Source: a bacterium
GTDB taxonomy: Bacteria; Patescibacteria; Dojkabacteria; SC72
DNA length: 44,734 nucleotides
NCBI GenBank assembly: GCA_029553845.1
Contig: JAKPKF010000355.1
Coordinates: forward strand, 1 to 44,734
Direction: 5' to 3'
A program made the translations under genes and the position numbers. This document shows positions 33,263-39,652 of this stretch, one piece after another. Under the pieces are notes generated by a model that was given only the letters and a program-made list of their open reading frames with translations, made no database searches and was not told the DNA's origin. Numbering within the stretch: position 1 is the stretch's first letter; every line of letters begins with the position of its first letter.

Positions 33263-35164
33263 CTACTCTCTTGAGAAGAGAATATTGTTTGAATCTGAAT
33301 AGACAATATGAAAGCCTTTGTTTGAAAGAAGTTCTATCAATTTTAGATTAGACACGCCATAATTATTATTGATCTCATAATCATACATATTGTTTAGCCA
33401 AGCTACATTTTGAGGATTAATATCTCTGGAAGCAGACTCAATCCTAGATGTGTAAAGGAAGCAGAATCTGTTACTTATCTCGTCTCGTACTATCATTTCC
33501 TCATATGTTTTGTTGTTTGGATTACTTACAAAAGTAATCATACTTCTTCTTGTATCTAAACTTTGGTACTGTCCCTGTGCAGTTTCAAACAGAGTCATGC
33601 CTCTAACCATAAGTTGTGTGTATGGATCAGAAACAATCTGGCATTTTGTGGCTTTCTTTTGTGATAGGAAATGAATTATAGAGGTATCATCCTCTGTTAT
33701 GCCAGAGATAACTCCAGTATTTTGTGTATAGAAGGTAAGGTAGCTTTTGAAATTTGTAATGTAGAAAGGAATTGAAGAAAGGAAAAGGATAAAGATTATT
33801 ATTGTTGAAAGCCATTTTTTGAATTTTAGATTGTTAATTGTGTATACCAATAGAAATGACATAAACAGAGAAGTTCCTATGAGGAACTTACTGGCATATG
33901 TTGGAGCCAAAAAGAAGAATATCAGGCATATAGAAACATATGTTATGGAATAGTAAGCAAAGGAGATAGATTTCTTCTTAATAAATATGTAGATAGCACA
34001 GATAATAAAGAATACAATCAAAAATCCATATTGTGTAGACAGGAAGGAGAGGTTCTGTGGGAAGTAATAGTTAGAGAAACTTCCAAGAATTTCCACTTCA
34101 GACAGTTGAAAAAATTTCTCAATACTAAATCCACGAATATTTGCAAGTAAGGTTACGATTAAACCCAGTACAGATACCATGGATATAACCTTAAGGGTGT
34201 TACTATCCTTTTTCAAAGTTTTCTGGAAGAGATAGTAAATTAATGCAAATGCAGCAAAGATTGGTCCGAAGATAAAATGATTGGCTAGCAAGATTGGAAT
34301 TGCAAATAGAAGTGATGCTAGATTCAATTTCCTCTCGGAAAGAAGATTTAAGAAAAGAAATAGTGTAAATGTCTGAGGAATAATAAATGCAAAGGAATAT
34401 GCTCCTGCCTCAAATACGGTAATGGTCATTAATGTGCCAAGTAGGATGAGAAACTTATTCTTGAAATATCTGTTTAAAATTTTTGCTATCAAAACAGCAA
34501 ATGTTGCAATTAAAGAGAAGTTAAAGATTGTAGATGCTATTCCTACATTAAGATTAAAACCAGTTGTTACAAAGGCTTGTATAGAATGAAAATATGTAGT
34601 GTATCCTAATTTCTGGAAAAGATTGGAACATTGGTTTGGGGTTAAACATAACTGTCCATTGGCCATTTCGTTAGCTACGGCATTGTGCTGAAGGAAATCT
34701 GTACTAAGGAGTGCATCTGTCTTTATTCCGAGTAATGTATATACTCCAATGAGTAGTGCAAAGGTTCCAAGATATATTACTAGGGATTTTTTGATATTGG
34801 CATAATTTTGAATGTCTTTCTTGAATAGTAGGAATATTAGGGAGAGGGAAGTAAATGTAAGAAAGAGGTATGCTAGTGCTCTGTAAAGGGTTTGAGATTC
34901 AATGTTAAACTGTTTGGAGAGGAAGTAAATTAAAAGATAACTAAGTGGATATATTAATGTTGCTAATATATATCCGATACCAAAGTAAGATTTCTTTGTA
35001 ATTAATTTTGATATTATTGCAGGGAGTAAGAAGATTGAAGATGTAGATATTATTGCAAAAATCAAATCGTCAGATAGTCCTACTGTTTGTTTGAAGAAAA
35101 TAAAATAAAGACAGTATATGTAGCTTGCAATGATTAATGTTGTTATTAGTATCCTCTTCCTCAT
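33263..35164 (-). CDS. Large polytopic membrane protein, GT-C-like architecture
   Basis: 633 residues with about 13 transmembrane helices filling residues ~5-490, then a ~140-residue soluble C-terminal domain. A lumenal-type acidic loop after the first helices contains GLSDD. The layout (many helices plus an external C-terminal domain) matches GT-C glycosyltransferases and polysaccharide-assembly proteins, but no defining motif is certain. Its ATG overlaps the upstream gene's TGA (ATGA), showing translational coupling. Together with the neighbouring GT4-GT2 fusion it suggests surface glycan synthesis. Confidence 0.65.
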   Translation of the reverse strand: MRKRILITTLIIASYIYCLYFIFFKQTVGLSDDLIFAIISTSSIFLLPAIISKLITKKSYFGIGYILATLIYPLSYLLIYFLSKQFNIESQTLYRALAYLFLTFTSLSLIFLLFKKDIQNYANIKKSLVIYLGTFALLIGVYTLLGIKTDALLSTDFLQHNAVANEMANGQLCLTPNQCSNLFQKLGYTTYFHSIQAFVTTGFNLNVGIASTIFNFSLIATFAVLIAKILNRYFKNKFLILLGTLMTITVFEAGAYSFAFIIPQTFTLFLFLNLLSERKLNLASLLFAIPILLANHFIFGPIFAAFALIYYLFQKTLKKDSNTLKVISMVSVLGLIVTLLANIRGFSIEKFFQLSEVEILGSFSNYYFPQNLSFLSTQYGFLIVFFIICAIYIFIKKKSISFAYYSITYVSICLIFFFLAPTYASKFLIGTSLFMSFLLVYTINNLKFKKWLSTIIIFILFLSSIPFYITNFKSYLTFYTQNTGVISGITEDDTSIIHFLSQKKATKCQIVSDPYTQLMVRGMTLFETAQGQYQSLDTRRSMITFVSNPNNKTYEEMIVRDEISNRFCFLYTSRIESASRDINPQNVAWLNNMYDYEINNNYGVSNLKLIELLSNKGFHIVYSDSNNILFSRE

Positions 35165-35754
35165 AATCCTTTACATTGTACTGAAATATTAATAGTATCT
35201 TCAATCTCCCCTACTTCATCTGGGTTGTAAGATATAGATAATGTTGCTGTCTTCTGGTCATATATCAGTTCCCCACTTTTAGAAGAGACAGAGATATCAC
35301 ATCCGTCTTGTGTATATGTGTTATCTAAGAATGTCCCGTATTTTGAAAATGAGATTTTGGATATATAAGAATCATATGGTGTATGGTTTTGTATTTTTAC
35401 AGATCTTTTGATTTCTAGAGTATCTTTTCCTCTTGTAACGATATCTGTCTTTGTAATAGTATCGTTTTCTGTTTTGGAGGTGTATGTAGGATATATATAT
35501 CCTATGTTGTATCCAGATTTAGTATATTCAAGTAAATCGTTTTCGAATACGTATGTTGGTTTATTGTCTTTGCTAAGAAAGTCTTGTTGGTTATTTATCT
35601 CAAACCATATCTTATTTGGTATTGTTACAACTAGTGAGTTATTTATATATTCGTATATGTAAGGTGTTCTAAATATTCTTGTTCCGTAAAGTAGAGATAT
35701 ACCGAAGGAGAGTAAAGCAAAGATTAGAAAGAATATTTTAAATAGTTTTCTCAT
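35161..35754 (-). CDS. Membrane-anchored extracytoplasmic beta-rich protein
   Basis: 197 residues. I place the start at the ATG at 35754 (MRKLFKIFF), since the longer frame from 35859 would read through a conserved-looking hairpin and adds unrelated residues. One N-terminal transmembrane helix (~5-25) is followed by ~170 residues rich in Thr, Ser, Tyr and Asn with alternating strands, and two cysteines near the end (GCDISV and VQCKGL) that could form a disulfide. No family recognised. Stops at TGA, overlapping the next start (ATGA), so it is coupled to the polytopic protein. Confidence 0.72.
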   Translation of the reverse strand: MRKLFKIFFLIFALLSFGISLLYGTRIFRTPYIYEYINNSLVVTIPNKIWFEINNQQDFLSKDNKPTYVFENDLLEYTKSGYNIGYIYPTYTSKTENDTITKTDIVTRGKDTLEIKRSVKIQNHTPYDSYISKISFSKYGTFLDNTYTQDGCDISVSSKSGELIYDQKTATLSISYNPDEVGEIEDTINISVQCKGL

Positions 35755-35788
35755 ATTTAAATATATGGGATATGTGTATAAAAGAAAA

Positions 35789-35857
35789 GGGCACCCAATA
35801 TTATTTTTTTTGACAGTTAAGTCAATAGAATAATCCTCTGTTAAGAGGGGGGTGCCC
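35789..35857 (-). terminator. Branched three-stem hairpin between two surface-protein genes
   Basis: Outer stem GGGCACCC (35789-35796) / GGGTGCCC (35850-35857). Inside are two arms: ATTATT (35800-35805) / AATAAT (35829-35834) continuing into TTGAC (35810-35814) / GTCAA (35821-35825), and CCTCT (35835-35839) / AGAGG (35844-35848) with a GTTA loop. On the minus strand the outer stem is followed by TTTTCTTTT, so it can act as a terminator of the GC-rich gene at 35884 or as a leader element of the 35161-35754 gene. All pairings are exact Watson-Crick. Confidence 0.65.
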
Positions 35858-35883
35858 AATTCATATGGAGGTGGTTGTGGCTA

Positions 35884-36492
35884 TTATTGGACAAATGTCC
35901 AGCTGGTATTTTCTTTCGTGGCGATGTATTGTAATTCTTTTGTTTCCTGACCAGAATAGGCTTTGTCGTAGATGTTAATCTGCGAACCTTGATGGCCAAT
36001 TTGAATTACATCTCCTGGATGGAGAATTTGATAGAAACAAATGGCTTCCTTGTCACACCAAGTGAACAGGACAGAACCAACATCGCGAGTTGTACCAGAT
36101 GTATCAAAAACTTGATTAGGTACTACCCAATCCTTTCCTCTTGATCCAAAATAGCCAATGAAATTGGCGTTGGATCCGGCTGATCTGGGATCTGGGCTTT
36201 CTAAGGTGCCATTGTTTGGTAAAACTGGATTTGCAACGATCGGTGCCGACCCTGGGGTTTGAGCTGATACTGCAGGTTTGTTGAGCAACATTATTGCGAT
36301 CAATGCCAGCAGTGCCAGGAGCCCAAGGATGCCAAGAACTTTCCAGAAGAGATTAGAATCTCCCTTGGTCTCGATCTTGTCTTCAGCAACAGGCGCAGTA
36401 GCTTTTGGAGCAACAGGCGCATTTGCCTTGGCGGATTCGTTCATCTCAATGTTAATCGAGATTTTCTTGATGTCTTTCTCTGTGATTGACAT
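35884..36492 (-). CDS. Single-pass membrane protein of atypical base composition
   Basis: 202 residues, no recognised family. The N-terminal ~45 residues are Ala/Pro/Lys-rich and cytoplasmic. One transmembrane helix follows (~49-70, FWKVLGILGLLALLALIAIM), then a Pro/Ser-rich linker and a ~100-residue external domain with two cysteines (FTWCDKEAICF) and IQIGHQGSQINIYDKAYSG. Hand count of 36301-36480 gives 86 G/C of 180 (48%), against 51 of 180 in 35341-35520 (28%). Leucine codons such as CTG and CTC and an Arg CGC are used, unlike neighbours. A strong AGGAG sits at good spacing. The gene looks acquired from another genome. Confidence 0.75.
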   Translation of the reverse strand: MSITEKDIKKISINIEMNESAKANAPVAPKATAPVAEDKIETKGDSNLFWKVLGILGLLALLALIAIMLLNKPAVSAQTPGSAPIVANPVLPNNGTLESPDPRSAGSNANFIGYFGSRGKDWVVPNQVFDTSGTTRDVGSVLFTWCDKEAICFYQILHPGDVIQIGHQGSQINIYDKAYSGQETKELQYIATKENTSWTFVQ

Positions 36493-36498
36493 TTCTTT

Positions 36499-36503
36499 CT
36501 CCT
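36499..36503 (-). promoter_or_regulatory. Strong Shine-Dalgarno site of the 35884 gene
   Basis: AGGAG on the minus strand, six bases before the ATG at 36492. Most genes in this window have no such site, so it stands out. Confidence 0.75.
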
Positions 36504-36535
36504 TTTTCCTTTATGAGTGAATTTTTAGTTTCAGT

Positions 36536-36592
36536 ATAAGGTCGCCACAACCTCACCTTATTTATTACATATTTCTATATAAGAAATAAGGT
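36536..36592 (-). promoter_or_regulatory. Three-segment switchable hairpin in the leader of the 35884 gene
   Basis: Direct repeats containing ATAAGGT lie at 36536-36542 and 36586-36592. The segment ACCTTATTT (36555-36563) between them can pair with AAATAAGGT (36584-36592, 9 bp) or with ATAAGGT (36536-36542, 7 bp), but not both. On the gene's strand this is upstream of the Shine-Dalgarno site, as in a riboswitch or attenuator; it could also be a repeated operator. Confidence 0.5.
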
Positions 36593-36827
36593 AAAGTTGT
36601 AGCTAAAAGAGAAAATTATTTGCCATAACCTTCCATATGATACTTGTATAAATATGGATTATATTAATCACATAATACAAGTTATTTTAAAGAACCTTGT
36701 TTCTATTAAAAGAAACATTCTAGAGATTAAAATAATCGCTAACTATGAATCTTCTAATGATTGGAAATGTTTTTAAGGAGCAAGTTTTTAATTGTATTAA
36801 TATAATTTATTAAATTAATTCAATACT

Positions 36828-36855
36828 GTAGGGCAATGTATAAACAGTGCCCTAC
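36828..36855 (-). terminator. GC-capped hairpin after the 36871 gene
   Basis: GTAGGGCA (36828-36835) / TGCCCTAC (36848-36855), a perfect 8-bp stem with a further TGT/ACA inside. It follows the small protein's stop by about 15 bases. No strong T run on the minus strand. Confidence 0.5.
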
Positions 36856-36870
36856 TCTATTGACCAAAAG

Positions 36871-37098
36871 CTACTGCGCTTTTGTTTTACTCTTTAAATA
36901 TCTACCCTCTAACATCAAACCTATTCCTAAACCGAAAACGATTAATGCTATACCAGCAAATATACTCTTGTTATCTAGGATAAAAGAGGTATCTACAGGT
37001 ATATGTCCATAACCATCAGCTAAGATAGAGGATGTGTTAAGAAGTATAAATCCTAAAGAAGTTGCCAATACAGAAAATGTGTTTTTCATAATTGACAT
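36871..37098 (-). CDS. Small secreted protein with sorting-signal-like end, candidate sortase substrate
   Basis: 75 residues (72 if the second ATG at 37089 is used). A signal peptide (~1-27, ending SSILA) precedes only about 10 mature residues. Then comes IPVDT (~34-38), a transmembrane helix (~46-64) and a basic tail (RYLKSKTKAQ). This is the layout of a cell-wall sorting signal (motif, helix, positive tail), although the motif is not LPxTG. It lies directly downstream of a sortase gene on the same strand and has a near-consensus promoter of its own, so it is probably abundant. Substrate status is an inference. Confidence 0.7.
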   Translation of the reverse strand: MSIMKNTFSVLATSLGFILLNTSSILADGYGHIPVDTSFILDNKSIFAGIALIVFGLGIGLMLEGRYLKSKTKAQ

Positions 37099-37125
37099 TA
37101 ATAAATTTATTAAAGAACTAAGAGA

Positions 37126-37154
37126 ATTATACTATAAGCCACTATAAATATCAA
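37126..37154 (-). promoter_or_regulatory. Near-consensus promoter of the 36871 gene
   Basis: Minus-strand TTGATA (37154-37149), exactly 17 bases, then perfect TATAAT (37131-37126). Best sigma-70 match in the window; expected leader about 20 bases. Confidence 0.75.
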
Positions 37155-37181
37155 TATATGGGTATGAGGAGGCTGTGTATC

Positions 37182-37865
37182 TTAAACTGGTTCTCCGTTG
37201 ATAGAGACAAGATTTGCGAATCTAAATATACGGATTGGGGAGTTATAATACTTACAAGTATATAGGATAAGATCTGCATCAATATCCTTTATGTACTTGT
37301 TCTCATCAAGTTTAAAGATTTGGTATATATACTCTCTTTGATTCCATATTATAATCACCTTATCCCCTATCTTTGTATTTGGGAGGTTGAAGAAAGATAT
37401 CTTATTCCTGTATTCAGTTGTCCATGAAGAGTACCCAAACCTGTGCGAAGCTATAATTATGGATTTAGTTGTTTCTCCAAGATAGTTTTGTTCTGGATTT
37501 GCATAGTCGTAAACTATCCATGGCCCCTTATCTAATGCTTTGAGAGGGTCTTTTCCAGTTATAATTTTTGCTTTTACACCAATCTTTGGAATTATTAATG
37601 TATTTGTCTCTGTAAGAGAGGTATCTTTTTCAGGCAGAGTTATCTGTGGAGGTTCTGGAGGTTGTTCTGTATCGTCTTCCTTGTTCTCTGTAACAGGAAT
37701 TTGCAGAGTTTCTGCTTCTACTTCTGGTGAACTAATATTTAGTTTGTTGAATATATATGGTAGCTGAGGATACGCAAGGAGAGAGAGAGATGCAAAGGTG
37801 AGAATAGCACCGATGATAATATATATATTCCCTGTAGTATTGATTATTTTTTCTCTTTTCATCAC
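37182..37865 (-). CDS. Sortase (transpeptidase)
   Basis: 227 residues. An N-terminal transmembrane anchor (~12-32) and a Pro/Glu/Thr-rich linker lead into the sortase beta-barrel (~88-225). The catalytic His141 (IIASHRFG), Cys204 (LILYTCKYYN) and Arg212 or Arg215 (PIRIFRF) are all visible in the usual order. Sortases cut a C-terminal sorting motif and join the protein to the cell wall or to a pilin. The TLxTC motif reads LYTC. The gene follows the VanY-type gene by two bases and precedes a small protein with a sorting-like C-terminus, which suggests its substrate. Confidence 0.92.
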   Translation of the reverse strand: MMKREKIINTTGNIYIIIGAILTFASLSLLAYPQLPYIFNKLNISSPEVEAETLQIPVTENKEDDTEQPPEPPQITLPEKDTSLTETNTLIIPKIGVKAKIITGKDPLKALDKGPWIVYDYANPEQNYLGETTKSIIIASHRFGYSSWTTEYRNKISFFNLPNTKIGDKVIIIWNQREYIYQIFKLDENKYIKDIDADLILYTCKYYNSPIRIFRFANLVSINGEPV

Positions 37866-37867
37866 TA

Positions 37868-38674
37868 TTAATTTTTATTTCTTAAGAATTCTTCTAATAT
37901 CATACCACGGTTCTTCATCTCTAGAGCATTCGTTTTCCCTATATATCTATAATGCCAACTTTCATAACTAAATCCAGTTACACGTTCATATCCAGAAGGG
38001 AAACTAAGAACAAAACCATACTTGTGGGCATTCTTCTGTAACCAAGTACTTGCTTTGGTAGTACTAAACCTTGTCCCTATGTTGTCACTAACCTCTTTAC
38101 TACTAAAATCTATAGCAGTTCCAAGCTGATGTTGGCTATGTCCTGCTCTTGCAGATATTCTATCTGCCGCATCTACATTACCTCCATTGTATTGTACCCA
38201 ATAATTGTAAGTACTTACTTGTGTAGCATATGATCTGTATCCAGAAACTATGCTTAGATCTATTCCATCCGCTTTGGCAGCATTTACTAAATCCCGTAAA
38301 TCGTTAATTAGTATATTTCTAACATAAAAATTATCTCCATTTCTAATTCCAGAATTACTTGCTTTTACTAAGTCGTTTGGAGCATATGTAGATGGTAGTT
38401 TGTACTCCTTGTTTACATGTACTAAAAGATCATTACCATTTCTTTTTACAGTTTTAATATTGCTAGGATATGTCCACCAAGAAACTGAAGGTGTGTAGTT
38501 AGAGTATGTCTTGGGGATTATACTTTCCTTAATATCATTTACCTCTATGGTATTGGATGTCTTAACATTGTTTTTTTCTACTCCCTGTGTATCTTGAAAA
38601 TCTATTGTAACTACATTGAAGGAAAGAACTAATGTAGAGAGATATATCCATATATTTGAGAAGAATTCTGTCAT
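37868..38674 (-). CDS. VanY-type D-alanyl-D-alanine carboxypeptidase
   Basis: 268 residues from the ATG at 38674; a TTG at 38713 and an ATG at 38692 are alternatives. I chose 38674 because a TAAAAT -10 lies eight bases before it, which would place the upstream candidates outside the transcript. A hydrophobic N-terminal segment exports the enzyme. The zinc motifs of the family are present: SQHQLGTAIDF with His and Asp, and ESWHYRY with Glu and His. VSGYRSYATQVSTYNYW is the usual preceding helix. The enzyme trims the terminal D-Ala from peptidoglycan stems. Sortase follows after two bases, so the two form a cell-wall unit. Confidence 0.9.
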   Translation of the reverse strand: MTEFFSNIWIYLSTLVLSFNVVTIDFQDTQGVEKNNVKTSNTIEVNDIKESIIPKTYSNYTPSVSWWTYPSNIKTVKRNGNDLLVHVNKEYKLPSTYAPNDLVKASNSGIRNGDNFYVRNILINDLRDLVNAAKADGIDLSIVSGYRSYATQVSTYNYWVQYNGGNVDAADRISARAGHSQHQLGTAIDFSSKEVSDNIGTRFSTTKASTWLQKNAHKYGFVLSFPSGYERVTGFSYESWHYRYIGKTNALEMKNRGMILEEFLRNKN

Positions 38675-38682
38675 AACACGAT

Positions 38683-38713
38683 ATTTTAGCATAAAAAGAT
38701 TAGCGTGTTTCAA
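38683..38713 (-). promoter_or_regulatory. Promoter of the vanY-sortase unit (leaderless)
   Basis: TTGAAA (38713-38708), 19-base spacer, TAAAAT preceded by TGC (38688-38683), then eight bases to the ATG at 38674. The -35 lies inside the 14-base repeat that recurs inverted at 39088-39101. Confidence 0.55.
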
Positions 38714-38714
38714 T
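38701..38714 (-). repeat. 14-bp inverted repeat, left copy
   Basis: ATTGAAACACGCTA read on the minus strand; the identical 14-mer is on the plus strand at 39088-39101. The two copies bracket the 38756-39070 gene. Confidence 0.65.
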
Positions 38715-38715
38715 T

Positions 38716-38751
38716 ATGAGTGGGAATTAAGGGGTATTAATTCCCACTCAT
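38716..38751 (-). terminator. Perfect 15-bp hairpin after the 38756 gene
   Basis: ATGAGTGGGAATTAA (38716-38730) / TTAATTCCCACTCAT (38737-38751) with loop GGGGTA. It is the longest exact inverted repeat in the window, begins four bases after the stop codon of the 38756-39070 gene and touches the left 14-bp repeat. No T run follows, so its role as terminator, operator or element end is open. Confidence 0.6.
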
Positions 38752-38755
38752 TTAC

Positions 38756-39070
38756 TTACCTGAACCAGATATATGTTTGAAAGTCTTCTTTTATAGAAAT
38801 CACTTCTCCTCTTTCGCAAGTAGATTTTCCACCATCATTTTGTATGTATATTTTCTTTCCAATTGTTGGATAGCAGGTGTATTCCCCTTGAGGGAACACA
38901 GTCGGAAAGTTTGTAAGAATAAATACTTCTTCTCCAGATATTACCCTTGGTGGTGGCGAACTAAATCCTAGAGGTCCTTTCAAAACAAGGAACAGGAAGG
39001 CGATAATTACAAGAGTAATTATAACGACAATAATCTTTTCCACCATTTTTTCATCAGAGTTTTTATTCAT
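38756..39070 (-). CDS. Small single-pass membrane protein bracketed by inverted repeats
   Basis: 104 residues, no recognised family. A charged cytoplasmic N-terminus, one transmembrane helix (~11-31), a Pro-rich spacer (FSSPPPRV) and a ~70-residue external beta-rich domain with two cysteines (YTCYP and STCERGE) that could pair. A strong AGGAGGAG lies just ahead of the start. A perfect hairpin follows its stop and 14-bp inverted repeats flank the whole unit. Confidence 0.7.
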   Translation of the reverse strand: MNKNSDEKMVEKIIVVIITLVIIAFLFLVLKGPLGFSSPPPRVISGEEVFILTNFPTVFPQGEYTCYPTIGKKIYIQNDGGKSTCERGEVISIKEDFQTYIWFR

Positions 39071-39073
39071 TTT

Positions 39074-39081
39074 CTCCTCCT
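39074..39081 (-). promoter_or_regulatory. Strong Shine-Dalgarno site of the 38756 gene
   Basis: AGGAGGAG on the minus strand, three bases before the ATG at 39070 (the AGGAGG core is five bases away). One of only three convincing such sites in the window. Confidence 0.75.
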
Positions 39082-39087
39082 AGAGAT

Positions 39088-39101
39088 ATTGAAACACGCT
39101 A
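39088..39101 (+). repeat. 14-bp inverted repeat, right copy
   Basis: ATTGAAACACGCTA on the plus strand, an exact inverted match to 38701-38714. The outer flanks show no obvious target-site duplication. Confidence 0.65.
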
Positions 39102-39265
39102 TGATAGTACACGGATTAAATCTTGTGTGTACCGTTTAAAAGAACACATGATTATACTACTATGGGGCCTACTTTTGCTACAAGTAATGAACTATGTCTT
39201 TCTAGGTCAAGAAATATAAATTGAGAGATTGTAATATTTAAATACTAAATTATTTCTCCTCACAT

Positions 39266-39487
39266 ATGTTAACCAAAGAAGATTTAAAGGCCATAGAGAA
39301 GATACTTTTCCCAAGGTTTGATACGTTGGACAAGAGGATGGACAAATCGGAAGGGAGGATGGAAGAGATATATGAAGAATTGGATAGAAGAATATGCAGT
39401 ATTGTAGATACGGTTGGTGAGATTAATGGTACTTTACAAGGATTAGCTTTACTAGATGCAAATAGCAGAGGAGATATAAAAAGATAG
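39266..39487 (+). CDS. Small coiled-coil protein
   Basis: 73 residues, highly charged, predicted helical. LTKEDLKAIEKILFPRFDTLDKRMDKSEGRMEEIYEELDRRI gives a heptad-like pattern up to residue ~45, followed by a Gly/Leu-rich end. No family recognised; similar short charged proteins occur near mobile or surface genes in CPR genomes. It lies alone in plus orientation between minus-strand genes, with a second tiny gene 27 bases after its stop. Confidence 0.5.
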   Translation: MLTKEDLKAIEKILFPRFDTLDKRMDKSEGRMEEIYEELDRRICSIVDTVGEINGTLQGLALLDANSRGDIKR

Positions 39488-39514
39488 GATGGCAATATAC
39501 AGGAGGTTTACAAG

Positions 39515-39652
39515 ATGAGTATTGAAGTAAATGATAGATTAGACGCTATTGAAAAACATCTAAATACTAAATATGACCCAGTAAGTAGGAGCCTTATGGA
39601 TACCTCTAAAATAGATTATGAAAGGAAAAGACTTAAAGAATTGCTACTGTAG
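39515..39652 (+). CDS. Tiny charged protein, 45 residues
   Basis: 45 residues, starting MSIEVNDRLDAIEKHLNTKY. Coding is supported by a perfect AGGAGG (39501-39506) eight bases before the ATG, co-orientation with the small coiled-coil gene and a similar amphipathic composition. Its last 20 bases overlap the 3' end of gyrA in opposite orientation. No family recognised. Confidence 0.55.
   Translation: MSIEVNDRLDAIEKHLNTKYDPVSRSLMDTSKIDYERKRLKELLL

Larger units (their letters stand above)
36493..36870. other. 378-base intergenic region with repeats and hairpins
   Basis: No gene seen. It holds the competing hairpins at 36536-36592, an inverted pair ACTTGTAT (36642-36649) / ATACAAGT (36675-36682), and the hairpin at 36828-36855. 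The rest is very A/T-rich. I cannot place the promoter of the 35884 gene with confidence. Confidence 0.45.

Noticed and set aside
35755..35859. Upstream extension of the 35161 gene to the ATG at 35859
   Set aside because: It would translate through the branched hairpin and add 35 residues before a clear MRKLFKIFF membrane anchor.
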